A DNA stretch of 52,204 bases from Ilumatobacteraceae bacterium (lineage in GTDB: Bacteria > Actinomycetota > Acidimicrobiia > Acidimicrobiales > Ilumatobacteraceae), in assembly GCA_017859395.1 (NCBI GenBank), contig JAFMNE010000012.1, forward strand, positions 1 through 52,204. The letters are read 5' to 3'. Numbering within the stretch: position 1 is the stretch's first letter; every line of letters starts with the position of its first letter. Made by a program: the position numbers and the translations under genes. Under the pieces are notes generated by a model, which did no database searches, was not told where the DNA came from, and worked only from the letters and a program-made list of their open reading frames with translations. Below are positions 1 to 8,011 of this stretch, in pieces.

Positions 1-1751
1 ATCCGTCGTCCGTCACCGAGGTGCACCACATCGGTGTTGTCCACGGTGTACTCGACTGACGCACCACCCATCTGCGCTGCGGCAGCCTCTAGGATTTTCT
101 CGCGGACCTTGCGGCACGCTGCATCGACCGCACCGCCGCTCATCCACGTCTGACGTGATGCCGACGTCGAGCCCGCAGATCCCACCCCAGTGTCGATCGT
201 GTCGATATCGACCACATCGAGTCCGAGCACTGTTCGCGCAATCTGAGGGGCGATGGTAACGAAACCCTGTCCCACTTCAGCGGTGGCAAATTTGAGTGTG
301 ACCTGGCCGTTATCAACGATGCAACGCGCGGTGGAGAAGTCGTCGAATCCCTCGGAGTACATCAGGTTCTTGATCGATACGCCGTAACCGATACCGCGAA
401 CCACATCGGTTGCATCGGTGGTGAGCCCGGCACCGCCGGGCAGACCATAGGGATGATCTGCCGGAGCGAGAGGCATATCAGGCAGCGGCAGATGATCTGT
501 CTCGTCGATACAGCGCAGCACTGGAGCGACGCTCTCCACGATCTGACCGGTGATCAGGCGATCACCGGTGGCCATGGCATTGATTCGTCGAACGTCGAGC
601 GGGGATATGCCGCAGGCCTCTGCGAGTTTGTCCATCTGCGCCTCGTGCGCAATGCACGCCTGAACGACGCCAAAGCCGCGCATCGCACCGCACGGAAGGT
701 TATTCGTACGGACAGCCCAACCGTCGACCACCGCGTTGTCACAGCGGTATGGACCCTGAGTGTGGGTCACCGCATTGACGAGTACGGCTGATGAGGTGGA
801 GGCATAGGCGCCACCGTCGAGAATGAACTGGGCCTCAATTTTTACAATCCGACCGTCGGCATCGGCGTGGTGGCGCATCGTGATCGTGGCGGGATGCCGG
901 TGAACATGGCCGACGAAACTTTCAGGACGCGAGTAGTGGATACGTACTGGCCGGCCCGTGCGTAACGCCAGCATGCACGTGTGAACCTGCAGCGAGAGAT
1001 CTTCGCGTCCGCCGAAGGCGCCTCCGACGCCACCAAGCGTCAGGCGCACCGCGTCAGTGGGAAGCGCAAGGCTCGCCGCCAACTGGGCTTGATCTTCATG
1101 TAGCCACTGGGTGGCGACGTGCAATTCGACTCCCGTCCCTCCGGGGTCGGGAATCGCCATTGCCGCTTCAAGGCCGAGAAACGCTTGATCCTGCATGCCG
1201 ATCTCATAGGTGCCCTCCACCACGAACTGTCCGGTCACGGTCGGATCACCGCATTCGATCCGCTGATGGCGGATCACGTTGCCCGACGGGTGAATCGCCT
1301 CGCTGGTTGGATCGATGGCGACCTCTGGATCGACGAGAGGTGTGAGTTCCTCGTAGTCGACGATGATCGCGGCAAGCGCTGCGGCGCACGCCTCGGGCGA
1401 CTCCGCCGCAACGATGGCCACAGGTTCGCCAACAAACCGCACTTCGTCGACCGCCAGAACCGGTTGATCTGCATCGACGAGACCGAAGGCGTTACGGCCA
1501 GGTACATCCTCCGCGGTGAGCACGCACGTCACACCAGCGATACCGAGAGCCGGTGAGGTGTCGAGACGGACGATCCGTGCCCTCGGGTATGGAGAACGAA
1601 GGGTCGCGCCCCACAACGCTCCATCAGCCGACAGATCGGATGAGAACTCGAATTCGCCGCGCACTTTCGCCACACCGTCAGGCCGGGTCACCGACGCCCC
1701 GATGACGCCGCGCCCGGCGGTCTGGTTGGTCGTGTCGGTGGTCGTCGTCAT
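1..1751 (-). CDS. Xanthine dehydrogenase-type molybdenum-binding subunit (partial, C-terminus outside window)
   Basis: Large molybdopterin subunit of a xanthine dehydrogenase/aldehyde oxidase family enzyme; it would hydroxylate a purine or aldehyde at the Mo centre. About 583 N-terminal residues are visible by reading the minus strand from the ATG at 1751. The a/b hammerhead domain covers roughly residues 15-140. The Mo-binding region follows, with GGAFGGRED at about 243-251 and AMRGFG at about 356-361. The AMRGFG loop is the form found in xanthine dehydrogenases; CO dehydrogenase CoxL carries a Cys-Ser-Phe-Arg loop there. The ATG overlaps the stop of the 2Fe-2S gene (ATGA, 1748-1751), so it is the last visible gene of a FAD/FeS/Mo operon. 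Purine substrate is likely but not proven; the family also contains aldehyde and nicotinate hydroxylases. Confidence 0.9.
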   Translation of the reverse strand, partial: MTTTTDTTNQTAGRGVIGASVTRPDGVAKVRGEFEFSSDLSADGALWGATLRSPYPRARIVRLDTSPALGIAGVTCVLTAEDVPGRNAFGLVDADQPVLAVDEVRFVGEPVAIVAAESPEACAAALAAIIVDYEELTPLVDPEVAIDPTSEAIHPSGNVIRHQRIECGDPTVTGQFVVEGTYEIGMQDQAFLGLEAAMAIPDPGGTGVELHVATQWLHEDQAQLAASLALPTDAVRLTLGGVGGAFGGREDLSLQVHTCMLALRTGRPVRIHYSRPESFVGHVHRHPATITMRHHADADGRIVKIEAQFILDGGAYASTSSAVLVNAVTHTQGPYRCDNAVVDGWAVRTNNLPCGAMRGFGVVQACIAHEAQMDKLAEACGISPLDVRRINAMATGDRLITGQIVESVAPVLRCIDETDHLPLPDMPLAPADHPYGLPGGAGLTTDATDVVRGIGYGVSIKNLMYSEGFDDFSTARCIVDNGQVTLKFATAEVGQGFVTIAPQIARTVLGLDVVDIDTIDTGVGSAGSTSASRQTWMSGGAVDAACRKVREKILEAAAAQMGGASVEYTVDNTDVVHLGDGRR

Positions 1752-2227
1752 GGGCGACCACCCCGCCGCGCGATGGCCACGCTGTGAATCGCGTCGATAA
1801 TGCGCCCGTAGCCGGTGCATCGACAGAGATTGCCCGCCAGTTCCTCCCGGACGGTGTCGGTTGTGGCATCTGGGTGGCGGTCGAGAAGTGCATGAGCAGC
1901 CACGATGAGGCCGGGGGTGCAGAACCCGCACTGCACGGCGCCACACTCCACAAAGGCACGCTGTATGTCGGAAATACCGTCGTCGCCAAGACCTTCCACG
2001 GTGGTGATGGCCCGGTCGGTCACTGCGGCGGCCATGACGAGGCACGAACACATCAGTTCACCGTCGACGAGCACACTGCAGGAACCACACTCCCCTTCTG
2101 AGCACGCCGTCTTCGTTCCACGCAGGCCGAGACGTTCGCGCAGGACCGTCATTAGAGACTCGCCTGGCACCGGATCAAGCACGTCGAGGGTCTGGCCGTT
2201 GACGTGCAGTTGATAGGGCTTTCTCAT
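1748..2227 (-). CDS. Xanthine dehydrogenase-type 2Fe-2S subunit
   Basis: Small iron-sulfur subunit (159 aa) that passes electrons from the Mo centre to FAD. The N-terminal plant-type 2Fe-2S domain has the cysteine run CSEGECGSCS, a later Cys in LMCSC, and the C-terminal four-helix domain has CGAVQCGFCTPG and NLCRCTGYG, which ligate the second cluster. The frame is open further upstream, but the ATG at 2227 gives the expected start (MRKPYQLHVNG) and sits one base after the stop of the FAD subunit. A longer version would run through the preceding gene. It overlaps the Mo subunit by four bases. Length and all cluster cysteines are normal for the family. Confidence 0.95.
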   Translation of the reverse strand: MRKPYQLHVNGQTLDVLDPVPGESLMTVLRERLGLRGTKTACSEGECGSCSVLVDGELMCSCLVMAAAVTDRAITTVEGLGDDGISDIQRAFVECGAVQCGFCTPGLIVAAHALLDRHPDATTDTVREELAGNLCRCTGYGRIIDAIHSVAIARRGGRP

Positions 2228-2228
2228 G

Positions 2229-3089
2229 TCATTGCTCCCTGAGTGTGCGCGCCGCGGTACGCAGGTGCCGTGCGGCCAGAACGCCCACACTGTGCCGTCG
2301 GTATTCCACACTCGAGCGGTGGTCGTCAATGGGTTGGGCACCCTCCATGACGAGTTCGGCGATGTGGCCGATATCGCGTGCGGTTGGAGTTCGGGGCGTG
2401 CCATCGAGTGTCCAGAAGGCCTCGCATGCCGCAACCTCGGCGTCTGGGCATCGCAGCGGAGTCGGGCCGACAGATGTGAGCCCGAACGACACCGAACGCG
2501 CCTCTTCGTTCACGACTGTTGCCACGCCGACGGTTGCAATGACCATGGCATTTCGCACTCCCACCTTCGCATAACTCTGCCACCCGCGCACCACAGGAAC
2601 ATGCACGGCCACGATCAACTCGTCGGCTTCGAGGCTCGTCACTTTCGGACCGATGATCACGTCTGGTATCGCCATCAGACGGGTACGAGATGCCGAACGC
2701 ACCTCAACCGTTGCGTCAAGTGCTGCCAGCACACCGAGTGAGTCACCTGCAGGCGAGGCCGTTGCAATGTTGCCCCCAATGGTTCCCGCGTTGCGTATCT
2801 GCGGCGATCCAACCGTTCGTGCCGCCTGGGCAAGGGCGGGCACGGTGCTGCGCACCGGTTCGTCGGCGATCAGTGTCCACGTGGCTGCGCCTCCGATACG
2901 AACGACGTCGCCATCGAGGGTGAGACCACGAATTTCATCCACGCGGTCCAGAGAAACAACATCGCTCGTCATCGGATGGCCGTGATTGACGGCAACCATG
3001 AGATCGGTTCCTCCCGCAAGCGGCCGGCAGGATCCGTCGCCAAGCGCAGCGAGGGCCTCCTCGAGCGAGCGGGGGGAGCTCACGAGCAT
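2229..3089 (-). CDS. Xanthine dehydrogenase-type FAD-binding subunit
   Basis: Medium FAD subunit (286 aa) of the Mo hydroxylase, where electrons leave to NAD or another acceptor. FAD-binding motifs are LAGGTDLMV at about residues 24-32 and RNAGTIGGNIATASPAGDS at about 99-117; the C-terminal CO-dehydrogenase-flavoprotein domain follows. It is the first gene of the operon FAD, 2Fe-2S, Mo, with a one-base gap to the next gene. A TAGTAT hexamer six bases before its ATG suggests a leaderless transcript. It is divergent from the ABC importer, with a 146-base region between the two start codons, so co-regulation is possible. Confidence 0.93.
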   Translation of the reverse strand: MLVSSPRSLEEALAALGDGSCRPLAGGTDLMVAVNHGHPMTSDVVSLDRVDEIRGLTLDGDVVRIGGAATWTLIADEPVRSTVPALAQAARTVGSPQIRNAGTIGGNIATASPAGDSLGVLAALDATVEVRSASRTRLMAIPDVIIGPKVTSLEADELIVAVHVPVVRGWQSYAKVGVRNAMVIATVGVATVVNEEARSVSFGLTSVGPTPLRCPDAEVAACEAFWTLDGTPRTPTARDIGHIAELVMEGAQPIDDHRSSVEYRRHSVGVLAARHLRTAARTLREQ

Positions 3090-3095
3090 GGCGAG

Positions 3096-3101
3096 ATACT
3101 A
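3096..3101 (-). promoter_or_regulatory. Predicted -10 element of the xanthine dehydrogenase operon
   Basis: TAGTAT on the minus strand, six bases (ctcgcc) before the ATG at 3089. Transcription starting about seven bases downstream would begin at the ATG, giving a leaderless mRNA. No clear -35 is visible. Same geometry as the other hexamers in this window. Confidence 0.55.
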
Positions 3102-3177
3102 CCCACCATCGCTGACTGAGGACCCACGTCAGGTACGAGTCGGCGACAGGCACTCCCCTTGTGGCCGGCGGGTGGTG

Positions 3178-3183
3178 TAGGTT
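3178..3183 (+). promoter_or_regulatory. Possible -10 element of the ABC importer operon
   Basis: TAGGTT, the same hexamer seen before fabI and tgt, but 52 bases before the ATG at 3236. This gene would have a leader of about 46 bases carrying a Shine-Dalgarno sequence (AGGGGG at 3221-3226). No convincing -35. Confidence 0.35.
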
Positions 3184-3235
3184 CTGGGCACCGCGTGGCA
3201 TCGAGGCTGCGTGACGCACGAGGGGGTAATTGCGA

Positions 3236-5035
3236 ATGATGAGGTCCAAGGTCAACAACCGTTGGCGTCGAGTGGCTGCCAGCGCCGCTGTGCTGGCGCT
3301 CGTCGCCGGCGCATGCGGGGGCGGTGATGACGATGCCGAACCGGCACCGGCACCGGCCGAAGAGCCTGCGGAACAGCCTGCAGAAGAGCCTGCTGAGGAA
3401 CCAGCTGAGGAACCGGCCGAGGAGGCACCAGAGACCACGCTCGTCGACGTGACTCTCCCGCCTGAGGAAAATGTCGAGCCTGTCTTCGGCGGCACGTTTC
3501 GAATGGGCCTCGAAGCGGATGTTGACGGTCTTAATCCGACGCAGAACAACATCTCCGCATCTGGGTACGCGATGCTGAATGCGATCTTCGACCCCCTCGC
3601 GATATACGACGAAAATGGGGTCGCTATTCCGTTCCTCGCGGAGAGTCTCACACCTAATGACGACCTCACCCAGTGGACTGTCAAGCTACGCGAGGGTGTG
3701 ACGTTCCATGATGGTGAACCCGTCAATGCCGAGGCGGCTGTCGCGAACTTCGCGTCGTTACGAGCATCAGCGCTGCCATCGCTTGCTATTAACCCATTCT
3801 TCCCACCGGTGGGAGCCGACGGAAGTGATCCGGGTATCACGATCATTGACGACCTGACGGTGCAATACAACCTGCTTGATCCGAGCGCCTACTTCCCGGC
3901 GTATTTGACAGGCCAGCTGGGCATGATGGGTTCTCCAGCGTGGCTCGCGGCCGCTGCCGAGGACCCCACGCTGAATCAGCGTCCGGTCGGTACCGGTCCA
4001 TTTAAGTTTGAGTCACGCTCTGAAGACTCGATCACGACCCTTGTTCGGAACGACAGTTGGTGGGGTGGCGACGTCTATCTCGACGCCATTGAATTCTCAC
4101 CAGTCACTGACGGAGCCACGCGTCTTGATCTGCTGCTGGGCGGCGAAATTAACGCAATGCATACCACCGATCCAACGCTTATTGAAGAGATGAGTGCGGA
4201 GGGTATCGATCAGCGAATTGACGAAACCGGAGAAGAATCATTTGCGATGATCAACTCAGAGGTTCCTCCATTCAATGATCTGCGTGCCCGGGAGGCGCTC
4301 ACGCTGGCGACCGACCGCGAGGGGTACCAGTTGCTCATTAACGAGGATTTGACCACCCAGACGAATGGTCGGTTCGTGAGCGATAACCCCTACCACAACC
4401 CCAATGTTGTGCAACGGGGAAATGACATCCCCGCCGCCCAGGCACTGGTGGCTGAATACTGTGCGGAGTCCGGGACCGAGACAAACCCTCTTACCGGAGG
4501 TCCAACCTGCACCGATGGTCGCATCAACATGGAATTCCAGTGGTCTGGACCATCAGTCGTCGGGGACCGTATCGCTGACCTGCTCATCGCGGGCTGGGAC
4601 GAAGCAGGCTTCAACGTCACGCGGGACATGCTGCTGCAGGACGACCACATCATTCAGGTAGCTATCGGCGGGTACAACGTGGTGACCTGGCGGCAGTTTG
4701 GTGCTCCGGAAGCCTCGGTTGACAACGTGTGGTTGCTCTGCCGCACAGTTGGTTTCATCTCGCTGAACTGGCCCCGTTACTGCGACGAAGAGCGTGACGC
4801 TGTGCTCCTGGCCGCGCAGGCAACAACTGATCCGGCAGAACGAGCTGAGCTGTACCAAACGGCCGAACAGATGATTAATGACGCTGCGTTGTATGTGTAC
4901 TTCAACCACACGCGTTGGTCGAACGCGTTCGCAGATGGCGTGAATAATGCCTGTGCCGTGACGACGCCCGAAGGCAGCACCACGCGGTGCACGACGAACG
5001 GTTCAGGTCGCTACGAGGCGATCTGGCTCGACTGA
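3236..5035 (+). CDS. Family-5 extracellular solute-binding lipoprotein (peptide/nickel ABC importer)
   Basis: Binding protein of a DppA/OppA-type ABC importer (599 aa), anchored outside the membrane. The lipoprotein signal ends in LVAGAC with the lipid-accepting Cys at residue 27. A flexible acidic linker of repeated Glu-Glu-Pro-Ala follows (about residues 42-61). The SBP_bac_5 domain fills the rest, with the typical TVKLREGVTFHDGEPVNAE segment near residues 145-165. Start choice: AGGGGG at 3221-3226 lies nine bases before the ATG at 3236; a TTG at 3230 and an ATG at 3239 are also in frame. Permeases and ATPases follow on the same strand. The ligand cannot be read from sequence; peptides are most common, but sugars, nickel and opines occur in this family. 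Confidence 0.92.
   Translation: MMRSKVNNRWRRVAASAAVLALVAGACGGGDDDAEPAPAPAEEPAEQPAEEPAEEPAEEPAEEAPETTLVDVTLPPEENVEPVFGGTFRMGLEADVDGLNPTQNNISASGYAMLNAIFDPLAIYDENGVAIPFLAESLTPNDDLTQWTVKLREGVTFHDGEPVNAEAAVANFASLRASALPSLAINPFFPPVGADGSDPGITIIDDLTVQYNLLDPSAYFPAYLTGQLGMMGSPAWLAAAAEDPTLNQRPVGTGPFKFESRSEDSITTLVRNDSWWGGDVYLDAIEFSPVTDGATRLDLLLGGEINAMHTTDPTLIEEMSAEGIDQRIDETGEESFAMINSEVPPFNDLRAREALTLATDREGYQLLINEDLTTQTNGRFVSDNPYHNPNVVQRGNDIPAAQALVAEYCAESGTETNPLTGGPTCTDGRINMEFQWSGPSVVGDRIADLLIAGWDEAGFNVTRDMLLQDDHIIQVAIGGYNVVTWRQFGAPEASVDNVWLLCRTVGFISLNWPRYCDEERDAVLLAAQATTDPAERAELYQTAEQMINDAALYVYFNHTRWSNAFADGVNNACAVTTPEGSTTRCTTNGSGRYEAIWLD
3359..3418 (+). repeat. In-frame 12-bp tandem repeat coding Glu-Glu-Pro-Ala
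   Basis: Five imperfect copies of a 12-base unit (such as GAAGAGCCTGCG) encode (E-E/Q-P-A)5 just after the lipobox of the binding protein. It acts as a charged spacer between membrane anchor and ligand domain and is a plausible site for length variation between strains. Confidence 0.85.
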
Positions 5036-5046
5036 GAGCCGAAATT

Positions 5047-5078
5047 AGGGGGAGGTGCTCGTGCGGGCGCCTCCCCCT
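5047..5078 (+). terminator. GC-rich hairpin after the binding-protein gene
   Basis: A 12-bp stem (5047-5058 with 5067-5078, one G-U pair) encloses an eight-base loop, 12 bases after the stop codon at 5035. No U-tract follows. It is placed where many binding-protein genes have a partial terminator or mRNA-stabilising hairpin that raises binding-protein level over the downstream permeases. The structure is seen in sequence; the role is inferred. Confidence 0.6.
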
Positions 5079-5086
5079 ATCCCCCG

Positions 5087-5124
5087 CCATTGGTATCTGA
5101 CCCCCCCACCATTGGTATCTGACC
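5087..5124 (+). repeat. Tandem 16-bp direct repeat with 22-bp period
   Basis: Two perfect copies of CCATTGGTATCTGACC (5087-5102 and 5109-5124), followed by CC and GCC, in the 116-base gap between the binding-protein and permease genes. The 22-bp period is close to two turns of B-DNA, as in paired operator sites. No other copy was noticed in the window. Function unknown. Confidence 0.75.
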
Positions 5125-5151
5125 GCCGAATGAACAGGATGTAACTGAACG

Positions 5152-6111
5152 ATGTTGTCATACGTCGCTCAGCGATTGACGCTGGCAGTTTGCTTGCTTC
5201 TTGCTGTTTCCGCTCTGACATTCTCAGGAATGAACCTTCTTGGCGACCCCTTGGTCAACATTCTTGGACCGATCGCTGCTGATACTAAGAATCCAAACAG
5301 CATCGCGTTGATTGAAGCCGCAGAGGCTGAATATCACCTCGATAAGTCCCTTCCGGAGCGCTACGTGCGTTGGCTCGGAGACCTTGTACGCGGAGACCTG
5401 GGAGTCCAGTTCTCCTCCACCGGCGAACCACCGGTCAGCAACATCATCAAAGAACGAGCACCCCGAACAGCCGTGCTGTTGGTGATGGCACAGTCGCTCG
5501 CTGTTCTGATATCTATCCCCTGGGCTTTGCTCGCCGCATCGCGGGCACGGCGCCCTGCCGACCGCATATCGACGGTGACATCGTTTCTGCTGATCGCGCT
5601 TCCGAATTTTGCATTGGCGGTTATTTTGAAATACCTGCTCGCAATCAAATTGGGTTGGTTCCCGATTACGTACACGGCGAATGACCCATTTCTATCACGG
5701 ATATATCAAACCTTTCTCCCTGCTTTGACGATCGCTCTTCCAGCGGCGGCTGTCTACCAACGTCTCCTCCGCACCGATCTCATTACAACGCTACAAGAAG
5801 ATTTCATCCTGATGGCTCGCGCTAAAGGTGTCTCAAAATGGAAGGTATTGCTGCGGCACGCACTTCGACCCTCATTTTTTTCTTTCATTACGGTGTTCGG
5901 AATCAATACTGGAGCTCTGATCGGAGGCAGTTTGGTTGTCGAGACAATCTTCCGGATACCTGGGCTTGGAACGACGATTGTTGAAGCAATCATTCGTGAT
6001 GACTTCCCTGTTGTTTTGGCTGTCGTGATGATTGCAACATCTGTGTTTGTCCTAGTGAACGTCCTCGTGGACATCCTCTACTCGTTCCTTGACCCGCGGG
6101 TGAAGCGATGA
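5152..6111 (+). CDS. ABC importer permease, DppB type
   Basis: First inner-membrane permease (319 aa) of the peptide/nickel-type importer. An N-terminal membrane segment (about residues 9-27) is followed by a periplasmic loop and the BPD_transp_1 domain with about five further helices. The cytoplasmic EAA loop that contacts the ATPase is visible as ARAKGVSKWKVLLRHALRPS near residues 222-241. The start lies 116 bases after the binding-protein gene, past a hairpin and a direct repeat, with only a weak ribosome site (AGGA at 5136). It overlaps the next permease by four bases. Base composition is lower in GC than most neighbours (two sampled lines are 45-47% GC), which may indicate transfer. Confidence 0.93.
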   Translation: MLSYVAQRLTLAVCLLLAVSALTFSGMNLLGDPLVNILGPIAADTKNPNSIALIEAAEAEYHLDKSLPERYVRWLGDLVRGDLGVQFSSTGEPPVSNIIKERAPRTAVLLVMAQSLAVLISIPWALLAASRARRPADRISTVTSFLLIALPNFALAVILKYLLAIKLGWFPITYTANDPFLSRIYQTFLPALTIALPAAAVYQRLLRTDLITTLQEDFILMARAKGVSKWKVLLRHALRPSFFSFITVFGINTGALIGGSLVVETIFRIPGLGTTIVEAIIRDDFPVVLAVVMIATSVFVLVNVLVDILYSFLDPRVKR

Positions 6112-6947
6112 CGGCCGCGCGGCGTGGACTTGGGTTTGGTTTCTGGCTCAGCATCTCATGGCTGATCGTCATCTCTCTCGCGGCGATCTTTGCGCCATGG
6201 CTTCCGCTGAAGGACCCAGGAGAGAACTACATCGTGGCCGGAGCGCGTCCACCGTATGGGCCGTCCTCGACCCATTGGCTTGGAACCGACCAAGATGCCC
6301 GTGATGTCTTCGCCCGGACCATATTTGGAGCCCGAACATCTTTGGTCATCGGGTTCGGAGCCATCAGTTTTGGAATTATTCTTGGCGGGACACTTGGCGT
6401 TCTGTCCGGCTATTTTCGCGGGTGGACCGATCGAATTGCATCGATTGTGATGCTCATCCTGCTGTCATTCCCCGGTTTGATCTTGGCAATTCTTATCACT
6501 GCCCTGTTGGACCGTGGCTTGGCAACGATTGCGATCACCCTGGGCATTCTTGGCGTTGCACCAGTGGGTCGTCTTGCACGTGCCTCCACACTGGTGTTCG
6601 CTGAGAGAGATTTTGTAACCGCGGCCCGAGCAATTGGTTCGAGCAATCGGCGGATCATCGTACGAGAGTTGCTTCCCAATGTCGTTATACCGATGGCGGC
6701 CCTCTCACTGCTTGGTATGGCAATTGCAATCGTGGCCGAAGGAGGACTTGCCTTTCTCGGGTTGTCAGTTGACGAGGGAGTGACATGGGGGAAATTGATT
6801 CTTCTTGGCGCCGGAACTCGAGACCTTGAACGCGCCCCATGGATCTCCTTCGGACCGATTTCAATGCTGTTCCTAACAGTGCTTGCCCTTAACTACGCTG
6901 GCGATCGTCTACGTGACTACTTCGACGTAAAGGACATCACCCTGTGA
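6108..6947 (+). CDS. ABC importer permease, DppC type
   Basis: Second permease (279 aa), partner of the DppB-type protein. An N-terminal OppC_N segment (membrane helix at about 11-29) precedes the BPD_transp_1 domain. The EAA loop is visible as TAARAIGSSNRRIIVRELLP at about 166-185. The ATG at 6108 overlaps the previous stop (ATGA) and the GTG of the next gene overlaps its own stop, so the three genes are translationally coupled. Length is normal for the family. Confidence 0.93.
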   Translation: MTAARRGLGFGFWLSISWLIVISLAAIFAPWLPLKDPGENYIVAGARPPYGPSSTHWLGTDQDARDVFARTIFGARTSLVIGFGAISFGIILGGTLGVLSGYFRGWTDRIASIVMLILLSFPGLILAILITALLDRGLATIAITLGILGVAPVGRLARASTLVFAERDFVTAARAIGSSNRRIIVRELLPNVVIPMAALSLLGMAIAIVAEGGLAFLGLSVDEGVTWGKLILLGAGTRDLERAPWISFGPISMLFLTVLALNYAGDRLRDYFDVKDITL

Positions 6948-8011
6948 GCCAGACCCAAGCGTCTCTTCGGGGTGGACCTGAACCACTCGTGTCGGTTCGT
7001 GGGTTGAGAACCTTGTTCGCCACCGAACGGGGATTGGTGCGAGCCGTAGATGGTGTGGACCTCAACATTCACAAGGGTCGGTCGCTGGGGATTGTTGGCG
7101 AGTCCGGATGCGGCAAGACCGTGCTGTCACGCTCGATTATGGGTTTGCTGCCGTCGACCGCTCACCGTGAGGGTTCAGTTCGCTACGAGGGCCACGAACT
7201 TGTTGGGAAAAGCGTGGGAAGTATGCGCCGCTTCTGGGGTCAAGAAATGTCGATGGTCTTCCAGAATCCAATGGTCTCTCTTAACCCAGTGATGCGGATC
7301 GGTGAGCAGATCGCGGAACCACTGCGGATTCATCTCGGCATGTCGAGATCTGATGCGCGTGACACCGCGCTGCAACTTCTTGAAGAGGTTCGCATCCCCG
7401 AACCAAAGCGGCGATTACGGCAATACGCACACGAACTGTCGGGCGGAATGCGTCAGCGCGTCGTCATCGCGATTGCTCTGTCGTGTGGCCCCGCCATCTT
7501 GTTTGCTGATGAGCCGACGACCGCCCTAGACGTGACAGTCCAATCACAAATCTTGGATCTCATCGCCGAGCGGAGGCAGGACCGCAACATGGCGGTTGTC
7601 CTCGTAACTCACGACCTCGGCGTTGTCGCAGGGCACACTAATGAAATAGCGGTTATGTACGCGGGCAAGATCGTCGAACGTGCGCCGACGAATGAACTCT
7701 TCGCAAATGTGAAGATGCCATACACGCGGTCATTGCTGCGGTCAATTCCGCGACTGGATGATGACCCACACACTCGACTGCACGCCATCAGCGGCCGGCC
7801 GCCGGACCTCATCGACCCACCATCCGGGTGCCGTTTCGCGCCGCGGTGCGCCTATGCGCGGGAGAGGTGCCATGTGGAGGCCCCGCCGCTACAGCCCACC
7901 GAGAATCCCGATCATGTGTATGCATGTTGGTATCCAGTGGGCTCCGCTGAGTTCTTCGAGCGTGAAGAAGAACTGGTGGCAACCGGTGTGCATGTGAGGG
8001 GAAGGCAATGA
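6944..8011 (+). CDS. ABC importer ATPase, DppD/OppD type
   Basis: Cytoplasmic ATPase (355 aa) that drives the importer. Walker A GESGCGKT at 52-59, signature LSGGMRQ at 165-171, Walker B ILFADEP at 185-191, and the C-terminal oligopeptide-transporter extension with cysteines in PPSGCRFAPRCAYARERC, which in this family can bind an Fe-S cluster. It starts with GTG at 6944, overlapping the DppC stop. It pairs with the following DppF-type ATPase. Confidence 0.95.
   Translation: MSQTQASLRGGPEPLVSVRGLRTLFATERGLVRAVDGVDLNIHKGRSLGIVGESGCGKTVLSRSIMGLLPSTAHREGSVRYEGHELVGKSVGSMRRFWGQEMSMVFQNPMVSLNPVMRIGEQIAEPLRIHLGMSRSDARDTALQLLEEVRIPEPKRRLRQYAHELSGGMRQRVVIAIALSCGPAILFADEPTTALDVTVQSQILDLIAERRQDRNMAVVLVTHDLGVVAGHTNEIAVMYAGKIVERAPTNELFANVKMPYTRSLLRSIPRLDDDPHTRLHAISGRPPDLIDPPSGCRFAPRCAYARERCHVEAPPLQPTENPDHVYACWYPVGSAEFFEREEELVATGVHVRGRQ

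Noticed and set aside
1-3089. Carbon monoxide dehydrogenase (coxMSL) instead of xanthine dehydrogenase
   Set aside because: The Mo subunit has the AMRGFG loop and lacks the CoxL active-site Cys segment.
2935-3870. Minus-strand frame of 311 codons with Ser/Ala-Gly repeats
   Set aside because: Its repeats are the antisense of the Glu-Glu-Pro-Ala linker of the binding protein, and it overlaps the start of the xanthine dehydrogenase operon.
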